Source: DAORHV01 sp964458645 (lineage in GTDB: Bacteria; Patescibacteriota; Gracilibacteria; Peribacterales; Peribacteraceae). Taken from it: a stretch of DNA of 64,000 nt. Below are positions 40,029 to 49,145 of the stretch, in pieces; position 1 is the first letter of the stretch; every line of letters begins with the position of its first letter. The notes beneath the pieces are model-generated. The model worked only from the letters and a program-made list of their open reading frames with translations. It was not told where the DNA came from and ran no database searches. A program made the translations under genes and the position numbers. Location: contig CAYWJU010000008.1 in NCBI GenBank assembly GCA_964458645.1, forward strand, positions 1-64,000. Reading direction: 5' to 3'.

Positions 40029-40928
40029 TTAAGCCCTACTCGCCTCATCGACGCCTTTCACAAAAGCCCGCCGATGACGGCCGGACAATGTGGGTAGTAG
40101 CGACAGAATTTTGTATACAAATAATTTGAAGCCGGCCGGAACCCGGTCAAAGTCCGGCACGCTTTTTTTCAGCAGCACTGCTGAGCGCCCCAATGTGCGC
40201 ATGCGCTCCAGCGATTGCTCCAGTGTGACGTGATGATGATGCAATGCGCGAGCAGCGGGGTTGTACAAGAGCGGCACACCGGCATGACGCAGTCGCATTC
40301 CCCACTCGATGTCCTCCCAACCGTACAGCGTGATGTCGCTGCGAAACGGGTGTGCTTTGGCAACAATGGTGGGGAGGCTGATGTGACTGGTATACGTAAA
40401 GAGATGTTGGCGCGCAGTTGGGATTTCTTTGCCTGCATACGCCGCAAGCATCGGATAGCCGAACTGCCAGCCGGACTGCTCCAACCACGTCATGACCGGT
40501 GTAATGCCACACTCTGGGTCCCAGGTGGTAAATCCGAGCAGGGCTCCGCCGGGCTGCATGGGGTGGGCGTGTTTTTCGCACGCATCGGCATCCAACAAAA
40601 TGTCATCGCCAATGAACAAAACGCGCGCCGCTGTTGCAGCCGCGACACCGGCGTTCCGCGCGCTGCCCTGTTGCGACTTGGGGATTTCCAGAAATCTGAA
40701 CGAAGCCAGCGACGGCGACGGTCCATCTTCTGTTTTCTTGATGTGCTCAATGAGCTCCACAGTCTTGTCGTCGTGACCATCACTGACCACGATGACCTCC
40801 AGATTCTTCGCGATGGTCTGTTTCTCCAAACGATCCAAGCACTTCAGCAGAATGTTGGCGCGCCGGTACGTGGGGATGATGACCGAAAGCGAGAAGGATT
40901 GCTGTTGCATAGGCATGTATTGCTGCAT
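40029..40928 (-). CDS. Family 2 glycosyltransferase
   Basis: About 299 residues with a GT-A fold: SLSVIIPTYRRANILLKCLD at the start, VIVVSDGHDD, the GSARNAGVAAAT helix, FIGDDILLD in place of DxD, and GWEDIEWGMRLRHAG (the ED base of GT2 family members acting on rhamnan- or galactan-like acceptors). It transfers a nucleotide-activated sugar. Three ATGs (40928, 40916, 40910) are possible; no -10 box decides between them. It is divergent from tsaB. A GGGCT/AGCCC hairpin lies at its end. Confidence 0.88.
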   Translation of the reverse strand: MQQYMPMQQQSFSLSVIIPTYRRANILLKCLDRLEKQTIAKNLEVIVVSDGHDDKTVELIEHIKKTEDGPSPSLASFRFLEIPKSQQGSARNAGVAAATAARVLFIGDDILLDADACEKHAHPMQPGGALLGFTTWDPECGITPVMTWLEQSGWQFGYPMLAAYAGKEIPTARQHLFTYTSHISLPTIVAKAHPFRSDITLYGWEDIEWGMRLRHAGVPLLYNPAARALHHHHVTLEQSLERMRTLGRSAVLLKKSVPDFDRVPAGFKLFVYKILSLLPTLSGRHRRAFVKGVDEASRA

Positions 40929-41027
40929 GGTTACATTGTTGTCTGCCGGGAACAAGGCAAGGCACATACGTTGAAGTTCAAGCAATACAGCAATGTAGCA
41001 ATCCCTCGCGAGAATGTGCAACAATCC

Positions 41028-41663
41028 ATGAACATGCGAATACTTTTTATTGATTTGGCCGGAGCGGAGCGTGTGTTCGCGCTCGTACACGACGATGCCG
41101 TCATCGGCACCGCAACGGTGGAAGACCACCGGGCCGAGGACAAGCTGATGCCGGCTATCGATACGTTGCTGAAGGACGCCGGCTGGAGCCGTGAAGACCT
41201 CACGCATGTCGCGGCAGTCACCGGACCCGGCGGCTTCATGACCATCCGCGTCGAGATCAGTTTGGTAAACGCCATTGCGTACGCGCTGAAAATCCCGGCG
41301 GCCGGAGTGCATTTGAGTGATGTTTGGAATGCGCGAATCCCCCGCAGCGGCGACGCCGCGTCGCCTCTACAGGATTGGGTGTGGATGCATTCCACCAAAA
41401 AAACCCACGCCTTCGTGCGCGGATTCGGAGCGTTCGCAACGCTTTGGCCCGAGGCGGTGTTGGCGCCCATCGACGAGATTGCATCGACCGTTCCCGACGG
41501 GGCGCTCTGGATGGGCGAACTCATTCCGGAACACGTGGCCGCATTGCCCGGCATCAAACGCATTGAAAACCCCAAACCACTGGAAAAGGTTCTTCTTGGA
41601 ATACTTTCCGGACTCACGTACGAAGAGAAAACACTCCTTCCCTGGTACGGCCGCGGAGCGTAG
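41028..41663 (+). CDS. tsaB: tRNA threonylcarbamoyladenosine biosynthesis protein TsaB
   Basis: A 211-residue TsaB/YeaZ protein: MRILFIDLAGAERVFALV, DKLMPAIDTLLKDAG and the GPGGFMTIRVEISLVNAIAYAL segment are diagnostic. TsaB pairs with TsaD to make t6A37 in ANN-reading tRNAs, including the tRNA-Thr found at 31.6 kb. The usual GxFTGLRIG reads GGFMTIRVE, a changed nucleotide/partner loop. ATG 41034 is an alternative start. secA follows 47 bases later. Confidence 0.9.
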   Translation: MNMRILFIDLAGAERVFALVHDDAVIGTATVEDHRAEDKLMPAIDTLLKDAGWSREDLTHVAAVTGPGGFMTIRVEISLVNAIAYALKIPAAGVHLSDVWNARIPRSGDAASPLQDWVWMHSTKKTHAFVRGFGAFATLWPEAVLAPIDEIASTVPDGALWMGELIPEHVAALPGIKRIENPKPLEKVLLGILSGLTYEEKTLLPWYGRGA

Positions 41664-41710
41664 CCTTGTCCGGAGCCAACTGGTATCCTGAACACCCTTC
41701 CTAAATTCGC

Positions 41711-44383
41711 ATGTCTGTCATCGAAGCTCTCAACAAACTGCTCGGCGACCCCAACAAGAAGGAGCTGAAAAAGCTCCAGCCCATCGTGCATGCCGTGCGT
41801 GAGATGGGTCGTTCAGACAAGATCAAAAACCTGCAATTAGCAGATTTGCCTGGAAAGACTGCCGAACTGAAGGAGCGCGTAGCGAAGGGCGAAACCTTGG
41901 ACGCAATGCTGCCCGAAGCATTCGCCGTGGCGATTCGTGCCTGTGAATTGTTGGTCGGCCACGAGGAAAAAATCGGCGCGCAAACCTTCCGCTGGGACAT
42001 GATTCCGTTCGATGTGCAGATCATCGGCGGAGCAGCGCTCCACCGCGGATGCATCGCCGAAATGCGCACCGGTGAAGGAAAGACCCTTGTGTGCACCCTG
42101 CCCGTGTACTTGAACGCGCTCGCCGGAAAAGGCGTGCACGTCGTGACGGTGAACGATTACTTGGCCAAACGCGACAGTCAGTGGATGGGCGTCTTGTACA
42201 AGGCACTCGGCCTGACCGTCGGTGTCATTGTGCACGGCATCAATCAGGACGACCGCAAGGCCGCCTACGCCAGCGACGTCACGTACGGCACCAACAATGA
42301 ATTCGGTTTCGATTACCTGCGCGACAACATGGCCGGCACGCTGGAGCGCCAGGTGCAGCGCGGTCTCAACTACTCGATCGTCGACGAAGTCGACTCCATT
42401 CTTATCGACGAGGCCCGCACCCCGCTCATCATCAGCCAGCCCGCCGCCGAGAGCACGCTGAAATACGGCGTGTACGCACAGCACGTAAAGCATTTGGCTG
42501 AAAACACGCACTTCATGAAAGACGAGAAGCAGCGCGCCGCCACGCTCACGGAAGAGGGAATCAAGAAAATGGAAGAACTGCTCGGCGTGGAGAACATCTA
42601 CACCGAGAAGGGCTTCGAGGAGGTGCACCACATTGAACAGGCTCTGCGCGCGCATGCCATTTACCAGCGCGACGTGGACTACGTGGTGAAGGACGGCGAG
42701 GTGATCATTGTGGATGAATTCACCGGCCGTTTGATGCCGGGTCGCCGCTACAGTCACGGTCTGCACCAGGCAATCGAAGCCAAAGAAGGTGTGGCCGTGC
42801 AGCGCGAGAGCAAGACGCTGGCGACCATCACGTTCCAGAACTATTTCCGTTTGTACGCCAAGCTTGCCGGTATGACCGGTACGGCCAAAACCGAGGAGGA
42901 GGAATTCCAATCGATCTACAAGTTGAACACGGTCGTCATTCCGACGCACCGCAACATGATCCGTATCGACAAGTCCGACGCCGTGTACCGCACCGTGAAG
43001 GCCAAGTTCACCGCCGTGGCAAAGATCGCCAAAGAGCGCAACGCCAAGGGTCAGCCGGTGCTCATCGGCACGACGAGCATTGAAAAATCCGAAGCCATGA
43101 GTGCGCTGCTCACCGAAATGGGCGTCACGCACACCGTGCTGAACGCCAAGCACCACGAAAAAGAAGCCGAGATCGTCGCCAACGCCGGTCAGCGCGGCGG
43201 TGTGACCATCGCCACCAACATGGCCGGTCGCGGAACCGACATCAAGCTCGGGCAAGGTATTCAGGAATTGGGCGGACTCTTGATTCTCGGCACCGAACGC
43301 CACGAAGCGCGCCGCATCGACAACCAGTTGCGTGGACGCTCCGGACGCCAGGGCGACCCGGGTGAGAGCCAGTTCTTCGTCTCTATGGAGGACGAACTCA
43401 TGCGTCTGTTCGGCGGCGACCGCCTGAAGTCCATGATGGAACGCCTGAAGGTTCCGGATGACGTTCCGCTCGAAAATCCGTTGGTCAGCCGCTCCATCGA
43501 AAGCGCTCAGAAAAAAGTGGAAGGTCGCAACTTCGACACCCGCCGCCACGTCGTGCAGTACGACGACGTCATGAATAAGCACCGCGAAATCATGTACAAG
43601 CGTCGCCAGAAGATTCTGGTAAAGATCGCCGAGTCCGCCGGCAAACCGGCTGAAGAGAATGTCAAAGACTTCCTGCATGAAGAGGCCGTAGAAGCCATGA
43701 TCAAAGACGTGAATGCGATCGTGGAGCAGAACACGCCCGGCGAAGATGAGGGTCAATGGAACTACAAAGGCATGCTCGACGCACTCACCGCGCTGCACCC
43801 GCAACTCGGTGATGCCCTCTCGGAAGACGAGCTGAAGCGCTGCATGGAACGCGAGAAGTTGAGCGAAGTACTCACTGCATTGGTCACATCGTTCTACGCC
43901 AAGAAATGCGAGATGTATCCGGTGGAAACCGTCCGCCGCGCAGAGCGCATTATCGTGCTGCAGTCCATCGACACGCACTGGATGGACCACATCGACACCA
44001 TGGCGCATTTGCGCGAGCAGGTTGCCTTCTCGGGCTACGCACAGCGCGACCCACTCATTGAGTACCAAGACCGCGGATTCCACCTCTTTCAGAAATTAAT
44101 CACCGCCATTGCGTCGACCATGGTGCGCGTTCTCTTGCAGGCCGACTTCAACCAGTTCGCACAACAGCAGATCGTGCAACAGCCGGAAGAAAATCTGCAG
44201 ACCAACGACGCAGAAATCGAAGGCAACCTGCAATCCACCGTCGGCGTAAACCCCATCCGTCCTGTGACTCGCGGCGAAAGCAGTCGTCCATCCAGGGCTG
44301 CCGCCGAGAAGGTCGGCCGGAATGATCCGTGTCCGTGCGGCAGCGGCAAAAAGTACAAGAAATGCCACGGAAAGGACGAGTAA
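41711..44383 (+). CDS. secA: Preprotein translocase ATPase SecA
   Basis: A full 890-residue SecA: Walker A MRTGEGKT near 118, DEVDSILIDEART near 223, the PPXD and helical wing/scaffold regions, NMAGRGTDIKLG and the GRSGRQGDPGESQFFVS motif VI region, and a C-terminal zinc finger CPCGSGKKYKKCHG. It drives export through SecYEG, including the many signal-bearing proteins here. A TATCCT box is 21 bases before the ATG and the leader lacks an SD. Confidence 0.98.
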   Translation: MSVIEALNKLLGDPNKKELKKLQPIVHAVREMGRSDKIKNLQLADLPGKTAELKERVAKGETLDAMLPEAFAVAIRACELLVGHEEKIGAQTFRWDMIPFDVQIIGGAALHRGCIAEMRTGEGKTLVCTLPVYLNALAGKGVHVVTVNDYLAKRDSQWMGVLYKALGLTVGVIVHGINQDDRKAAYASDVTYGTNNEFGFDYLRDNMAGTLERQVQRGLNYSIVDEVDSILIDEARTPLIISQPAAESTLKYGVYAQHVKHLAENTHFMKDEKQRAATLTEEGIKKMEELLGVENIYTEKGFEEVHHIEQALRAHAIYQRDVDYVVKDGEVIIVDEFTGRLMPGRRYSHGLHQAIEAKEGVAVQRESKTLATITFQNYFRLYAKLAGMTGTAKTEEEEFQSIYKLNTVVIPTHRNMIRIDKSDAVYRTVKAKFTAVAKIAKERNAKGQPVLIGTTSIEKSEAMSALLTEMGVTHTVLNAKHHEKEAEIVANAGQRGGVTIATNMAGRGTDIKLGQGIQELGGLLILGTERHEARRIDNQLRGRSGRQGDPGESQFFVSMEDELMRLFGGDRLKSMMERLKVPDDVPLENPLVSRSIESAQKKVEGRNFDTRRHVVQYDDVMNKHREIMYKRRQKILVKIAESAGKPAEENVKDFLHEEAVEAMIKDVNAIVEQNTPGEDEGQWNYKGMLDALTALHPQLGDALSEDELKRCMEREKLSEVLTALVTSFYAKKCEMYPVETVRRAERIIVLQSIDTHWMDHIDTMAHLREQVAFSGYAQRDPLIEYQDRGFHLFQKLITAIASTMVRVLLQADFNQFAQQQIVQQPEENLQTNDAEIEGNLQSTVGVNPIRPVTRGESSRPSRAAAEKVGRNDPCPCGSGKKYKKCHGKDE

Positions 44384-44410
44384 TCGTTCGATCTTCGTGC
44401 GACAGACGTT

Positions 44411-44452
44411 CCCGTGGATTCTTCGGTTTCCTTGGATTCTTGGGAATCCTGT
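44411..44452. repeat. GGATTCTTCGG-type intergenic repeat, copy b
   Basis: Four 9-base units of the form GGNTTCNTN run head to tail between secA and holB and stop at the TAGAAT box of holB. One frame would read as repeating Gly-Phe-Phe/Leu. Confidence 0.55.
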
Positions 44453-44466
44453 AGAATATCCTCTCC

Positions 44467-45447
44467 ATGGCCCCCATCCCCGACCAGATCATCGGCCACG
44501 AGAAGCAATGCGGCCAGTTGCTGCAAGATATCGCCAAGAACAACGTGGCGCACGCGTACCTGCTGGCCGGACCCAAGCACATCGGCAAATTCAGCGTGGC
44601 GCGCTGGTTTGCGCTGCAGCTCCTCGGCGACAAAGTCCCTGCCGACCAAAAGGCAAATGTCCGCGACCAAATCGAACGCATGATTCACCCAGACTTTTTG
44701 TCGTTGGACCAGTTATGGATCGAAGAAATCAACGAAGACTGGAATGCCATCAGCAAGACGTCGAATATCGCGCAGCAGCATAGGTCCAAGGCGCCCAAGG
44801 CGCGCACGGATGCGATTGGTATCGACGAGGTCCGCGCATTGCAGGAACGACTGTACGACACCGGTGCGAATACGTATTTCGTCTGCGTTGTCCGCTCCAT
44901 AGAACGCATGGCACCTCCGGCGGCCACCGCATTGCTAAAGGTGTTGGAAGAGCCACCCCCACGGGTGGTCTTCGTCCTGACGACCGAGGCGGAGAACCGC
45001 ATTTTGAATACGGTGCTCTCGCGCACCCGTGTCTTGAAATTTCACCGATTGCACGACCAGCAATTACGTCCGCTGGTGGAAGACTTGCCGACTGAAGACG
45101 GCGAATTCGTGCTGCATTTGGCGCAAGGCGCACCGGGAAAGGCCATCGCATTGCTTCGCGACCCCGATACGTTGCGTCAGGAAAAATTGATGCACTCTCA
45201 GGCCATGCAGTTCTGGCGCGCGCGTACCGCATACGATCGACTGCCTTGGATCAGCTCGTTTTTGGAACACCCGGAACACACCGATGGTATGTTGCTGCAT
45301 TTGGGGCTTACGCTGCGAGAACAGCCGCTTGCCGGACGCAAACCGCAGTGGACCAAAGCATACATGAATTTAGTGCAATCACTCTCGACCAACGCACACC
45401 GCGGACTGCTCCTACAGCGCTTCGCACTGGCACTCGACGCAGAATGA
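44467..45447 (+). CDS. holB: DNA polymerase III delta' subunit
   Basis: A 326-residue AAA+ clamp-loader subunit: DQIIGHEKQCGQLLQDI, the degenerate Walker A AGPKHIGKFSVA, YFVCVVRSIERM and the ALLKVLEEPPPRVVFVLTTE segment with the SRTR sensor. As usual for delta', ATP hydrolysis residues are lost; the zinc-binding Cys cluster of E. coli delta' is also missing. It loads the sliding clamp with DnaX and delta. TAGAAT lies 9 bases before the ATG. Confidence 0.92.
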   Translation: MAPIPDQIIGHEKQCGQLLQDIAKNNVAHAYLLAGPKHIGKFSVARWFALQLLGDKVPADQKANVRDQIERMIHPDFLSLDQLWIEEINEDWNAISKTSNIAQQHRSKAPKARTDAIGIDEVRALQERLYDTGANTYFVCVVRSIERMAPPAATALLKVLEEPPPRVVFVLTTEAENRILNTVLSRTRVLKFHRLHDQQLRPLVEDLPTEDGEFVLHLAQGAPGKAIALLRDPDTLRQEKLMHSQAMQFWRARTAYDRLPWISSFLEHPEHTDGMLLHLGLTLREQPLAGRKPQWTKAYMNLVQSLSTNAHRGLLLQRFALALDAE

Positions 45448-45466
45448 TGCTAGCCTGATTTGCCAC

Positions 45467-46231
45467 ATGATTTACCTTGTTGTCTTCTGTGCGTCTCTTT
45501 TTGGGATTGCAGCCCTGCTGCTCCTGCGAATCTTGCTACGACACCGTACGGTGCGCCGCATGGTGCGTTCGATGAAGGGCAACTTTCAGTCTGCGGAAGA
45601 TCGTGGCGCCAAGCTGGTGGAAGAGAAAGTCGTGGTGAAGCCGCGCCGCAATCCGCGCACGTCGGCAATCGAGCTGCAGAAAGTCCGCTCGCTGCTGCGT
45701 TCGGCCGAGAAAGAAATTGCACTGCAGAATTTCGATAAAGCCGAACACTTGTTTATTCAGGCTCTGACCATTCACCCGGACGCTGCCGACATCCAGGCGC
45801 ATTTGGCCAAGTTGTATCTCACCACCAACCGCGAAGCCAAAGCCGAAGCTCTCTACAAGGAGCTGATCCTCAAGCGTGACGATGTATCGTTTTATGCCAA
45901 TCTGGGGCTGGCCTACTACAAGCAGAGCAAATTCGTCGACGCCTGCTTCGCCTACCAGGAAGCACTCAACCGCGATCCGCAGACTCCCGAGCGATCAGCC
46001 GCACTGGGCCGCGCCTGCATTGCCGCCAAGCGCTTCGCCGATGCCGCGCCGCTGCTGGAAAAAGCAGCCACCCGCATGTCGCGCGACACCGAGCTGCTGA
46101 ACTTATTGGCCGAATGTTATTTGCAGTTGAACCAGAGTGACAAGGCCGAGGAAGCCTACCGCCGCATCAATCGCATCGAACCCTACAACGAAGGCGTAAA
46201 GCAGAAGATCACTGCGCTTTCCTCGAAATAA
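45467..46231 (+). CDS. Membrane-anchored TPR protein
   Basis: A 254-residue protein with an N-terminal membrane helix (MIYLVVFCASLFGIAALLLL), a basic linker of about 50 residues, and four to five TPR units from residue 75 onward (FDKAEHLFIQALTIHPDAAD; VSFYANLGLAYYKQSKFVDA). It is probably a scaffold on the inner face of the membrane. TAGCCT lies 10 bases before the ATG. The patatin gene begins 4 bases after its stop, so the two are likely cotranslated. Confidence 0.88.
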   Translation: MIYLVVFCASLFGIAALLLLRILLRHRTVRRMVRSMKGNFQSAEDRGAKLVEEKVVVKPRRNPRTSAIELQKVRSLLRSAEKEIALQNFDKAEHLFIQALTIHPDAADIQAHLAKLYLTTNREAKAEALYKELILKRDDVSFYANLGLAYYKQSKFVDACFAYQEALNRDPQTPERSAALGRACIAAKRFADAAPLLEKAATRMSRDTELLNLLAECYLQLNQSDKAEEAYRRINRIEPYNEGVKQKITALSSK

Positions 46232-46234
46232 GCG

Positions 46235-47068
46235 GTGCGCTGGGGTATGTCGCTCTCCGGCGGCAGTGCATTCGGATTGGCGAGTATTGGTGCTTTGCAT
46301 GTCCTTACGCGCGAGGGCTACAAGCCGGACTGCATCGGGGGCAACAGCATGGGGGCGATTATCGGCGGCGTGTACGCACTCGGGCATCCATTGGAAAAGA
46401 TCATGGAAATCGCGCGCCATATTCGCCTGCGGAAAATGGTGCGACCGACCGGAGCCGCGTTGCGCATGGGGTTGCATGGCGGTTTTCTGAAGCCCGACCT
46501 GGCAAAAGTCTTGCAGCCCATTGTGGGCGACGCACGCATTGGTGACTGCAAGATTCCGTTCGTGTGCACGGCAGGACGCGTGAAGAAAGTCGTACCGTGG
46601 CACCGCATCGTTCGTCCGGGTTTTACGGAGATTTTTTTAGACTGTATTGAGCCGTATATCTTCCCACCTGAAACACGGCTCTTGGATGCCATGCTTGCCA
46701 GTAGCGCCATACCGACTATGTTCGCACCGGTACACATCGGCGAGAACTCGTTCATCGACCTCTGTAATTTCGGCGCCATCCCTGCTCCGGCGCTGCGTGA
46801 AATCTACCAACCCGATGTCGTGATCACGACCGATACCACCAGCGACATGTACGCCTGGATGTTGCCGGTGCTGCCCAAGGGCTGGCGCGAATTCATCGCG
46901 GCCGGGCAACAGGCTGTGCGGGATGACCTGAAATCCGCTGACCTCGTCATCACACCCGACTTGAAGGGCAATCAGTTCCGGTTCGATAAATCCATGGAAT
47001 TTGTGAGGGCGGGCGAGGTGGCGACGGAGAAAAAGCTGCTGGAGATCCGCAAGTTGCTGCATGGTTAA
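46235..47068 (+). CDS. Patatin-like phospholipase (RssA type)
   Basis: A 277-residue patatin: the oxyanion-hole motif GGSAFGLASIG at residues 9-19 and the nucleophile elbow GGNSMGA with Ser38. The catalytic Asp probably lies in FIDLCNFG near 174, where the usual DGG reads DLC, so the active site is slightly unusual. It would hydrolyse acyl esters of phospholipids. The first codon is GTG 46235; ATG 46247 is the alternative. It is coupled to the TPR gene and followed by a long inverted repeat. Confidence 0.88.
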   Translation: MRWGMSLSGGSAFGLASIGALHVLTREGYKPDCIGGNSMGAIIGGVYALGHPLEKIMEIARHIRLRKMVRPTGAALRMGLHGGFLKPDLAKVLQPIVGDARIGDCKIPFVCTAGRVKKVVPWHRIVRPGFTEIFLDCIEPYIFPPETRLLDAMLASSAIPTMFAPVHIGENSFIDLCNFGAIPAPALREIYQPDVVITTDTTSDMYAWMLPVLPKGWREFIAAGQQAVRDDLKSADLVITPDLKGNQFRFDKSMEFVRAGEVATEKKLLEIRKLLHG

Positions 47069-47070
47069 AT

Positions 47071-47123
47071 GGTTTCATTGATGCACAGCAAGATCGCATG
47101 CTTGCAGTGCTATGCAATGAAAT
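47071..47123. repeat. Long imperfect stem-loop
   Basis: The arm at 47071-47092 (TTTCATTG core, ending CAGCAAG) is complementary to 47101-47123 (starting CTTGCAG, ending CAATGAAAT) with a few bulges and an 8-base loop. It follows the patatin stop at once and may end that transcript. The remaining bases to 47190 hold no gene. Confidence 0.6.
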
Positions 47124-47190
47124 ATTGCAACCATGAACGCATGAACATGCGCTACAGCAAAACTTATCTTCAGGTGCGACGGAGCAACGT

Positions 47191-47478
47191 TTAATAATCA
47201 ATCACTTCGATTGCCACATCGCCATGCACCTGGCTCTGGCAGCTCAGGCGGTTGGGATCTTCCAGTACGCCCATATTTTCTTCCCGATCGTTTCTCGGCG
47301 ACAAATTCGGCATACCCTCCTTCACCTTGCACATGCACGTGGTGCAGAATCCGTTGCCACCGCAGGCGTGCTCCATGGGAATATTGTTGTCTAATGCGAT
47401 CTGCAGAATGGTATCCCCGTCTTTGGCGGCGACTTTTTTCACCTGGCCGTCGGATGTATGAAACGTGACGTCTGGCAT
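47191..47478 (-). CDS. fdx: Adrenodoxin-type [2Fe-2S] ferredoxin
   Basis: A 95-residue plant/adrenodoxin-like ferredoxin with cluster ligands Cys39, Cys45, Cys48 and Cys80 (ACGGNGFCTTC and RLSCQS), the C-x5-C-x2-C-x31-C spacing of this class, plus an extra Cys50. It probably donates electrons for Fe-S assembly or another oxidoreductase; the SufBCD genes in the window make the first attractive. TACCCT lies 9 bases before the ATG. Confidence 0.93.
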   Translation of the reverse strand: MPDVTFHTSDGQVKKVAAKDGDTILQIALDNNIPMEHACGGNGFCTTCMCKVKEGMPNLSPRNDREENMGVLEDPNRLSCQSQVHGDVAIEVIDY

Positions 47479-47546
47479 GGCAGACAGAGGGTAGTGGTGC
47501 CGCCGACCGATCTCAAGCGGTTCGGTGAATGTGCTAGCATGCGGCC

Positions 47547-48392
47547 ATGCCGTCCACAGTGCGTCGTTTCGGCTGGCAGCAATCGTTGCGCGTGGTATTG
47601 GCCATGGGTTGGAGTGATTTCATACTGAAGTACAGAGGGTCGATGTTGGGCTATTTGTGGTCGCTGCTCTTCCCGCTGACGAAATTCGTCGTCATCTTGC
47701 ACGTGTTTCGGCCATTCGTCTCCGACAGCATTCCGTTGTACCCGCTGTACTTGTTTTTGGGCATCGTACTGTGGGAGCACTTCTCACTCACAACCACCGC
47801 CTGCATGTCGGTCTTGGTTGAAAAATCCTCGCTGGTACAAAAAGTAGCCTTCCCAAGAATCTTGCTCATGCTCAGCGTGGGCTGGTTGCACATCATCATT
47901 CTGTCCACGTACCTGCTGATCTTCTTCATTCTTGGCGCGTGGGTTGGCGTACCTCTGCACATAGGTGCTCTGTACGCGCTTGTGACCGTAGTGCAAGCCA
48001 CGCTCTTGGGGCTCGGCATCGGCATGATCCTCAGTTCGTTCTCGCTCAAGTACCGCGATGTCCCCCATTTGTGGGCGGTGGCATTGCAGGTCTTGTTCTG
48101 GCTCACCCCCATCGCCTATCCGCACGACATCAGCGGTCCTGTCGGAATTGCAGTCACTCAGTTCGTGCGCAATTTTCAGCCATCGGTATGGTCCATATTG
48201 GACGCCGTCATACGTTTCCAACCGCTGTCTCTGCTGTTGTACGACATCCGTCGCGCCGTACTCTATGTAGAAACATTGGGCATGCCGAGCGTAGAGCACA
48301 CCGCAGTCACTACCGCCATGTGCGCCGCGTTCTTTTTGGCGGGAACCGCCGTATTCCGCTGGCGGAGCGCCTATTTCGTCCAAGAGTATTAA
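47547..48392 (+). CDS. wzm: Polysaccharide ABC exporter permease (Wzm/TagG)
   Basis: A 281-residue ABC-2 permease with six membrane helices; WSDFILKYRGSMLGYLWSLL near residue 22 and SFSLKYRDVPHLWAVALQVL near 170 are typical of Wzm/TagG. It forms the channel for lipid-linked polysaccharide with the ATPase encoded two bases downstream. TAGCAT lies 6 bases before the ATG. Confidence 0.93.
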   Translation: MPSTVRRFGWQQSLRVVLAMGWSDFILKYRGSMLGYLWSLLFPLTKFVVILHVFRPFVSDSIPLYPLYLFLGIVLWEHFSLTTTACMSVLVEKSSLVQKVAFPRILLMLSVGWLHIIILSTYLLIFFILGAWVGVPLHIGALYALVTVVQATLLGLGIGMILSSFSLKYRDVPHLWAVALQVLFWLTPIAYPHDISGPVGIAVTQFVRNFQPSVWSILDAVIRFQPLSLLLYDIRRAVLYVETLGMPSVEHTAVTTAMCAAFFLAGTAVFRWRSAYFVQEY

Positions 48393-48394
48393 CC

Positions 48395-49099
48395 GTGCGC
48401 ACAGCCCTCTCCTGTACCGGCCTCCGCAAAAAATTCCGCCACGCAACGGTTCCGACCTCCATGCTGCAAGACCGCATTCTGCGTTGGCGCAAGCACCGCA
48501 AGCAGTGGACTCATGAAGCCGTGCGCGACGTGTCGTTCTCCGTCGAGCGAGGTGAGTGGATCGGCATCTACGGGCCCAACGGCAGCGGCAAGACGACGTT
48601 GCTCAAAATGCTGGCCGGCTTGCTTCCGCCGGATTCCGGCATCGTGAACCGCAATGCCAGCATGACGTGTTTTTTTGAGTTGGGTGTGGGCTTCCATCCC
48701 GAGCGCACTGCGGCCGAGAACGTCATGATGCACGGACTGCTCCATGGATTGACCGGCACGCAAATACGAGGCCAGACCGACGAAATCATTCAGTTCGCCG
48801 GCGTGGAAACGCACCGCGATCTGCCGCTGAAGTGCTTCAGTCTCGGCATGCAGCTGCGCCTTGGGTTCGCGGCGGCGGCACATATTGATTCGGAAATGTA
48901 TCTGTTCGATGAAATCTTGGCCGTTGGCGACCATGCCTTCCAGCTACAGTGCTGGAAGAAATTGGAGAGCATGAAGCACGCCGGAAAATCAGCCATTCTT
49001 GTCAGTCACGTCTTGGGTGATTTGGAGCGTATTTGCGATCGCATCTTGCATGTTGAAAACGGCACAATCATCCGTGAGCAGTTGATTGTGCGCGGCTAA
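48395..49099 (+). CDS. wzt: Polysaccharide ABC exporter ATPase (Wzt/TagH)
   Basis: A 234-residue ATPase with Walker A GPNGSGKTT near 59, Walker B MYLFDEILAVGD near 168 and an ABC signature that reads FSLGMQLRLGFA (usual YSSGMxxRLAFA). The C-terminal carbohydrate-binding domain found in long Wzt proteins is absent, so export would be of the type that needs no terminal cap recognition. The GTG start at 48395 is two bases after the permease stop. Confidence 0.93.
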   Translation: MRTALSCTGLRKKFRHATVPTSMLQDRILRWRKHRKQWTHEAVRDVSFSVERGEWIGIYGPNGSGKTTLLKMLAGLLPPDSGIVNRNASMTCFFELGVGFHPERTAAENVMMHGLLHGLTGTQIRGQTDEIIQFAGVETHRDLPLKCFSLGMQLRLGFAAAAHIDSEMYLFDEILAVGDHAFQLQCWKKLESMKHAGKSAILVSHVLGDLERICDRILHVENGTIIREQLIVRG

Positions 49100-49145
49100 A
49101 AACGACCTTTCAACAAGCGAGGTATGCGGCCTTTTCAAAGGTTGC

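Noticed and set aside
41837..44083. A 748-codon open frame on the minus strand opposite secA
   Set aside because: Shadow of secA caused by codon bias; no recognisable domain.
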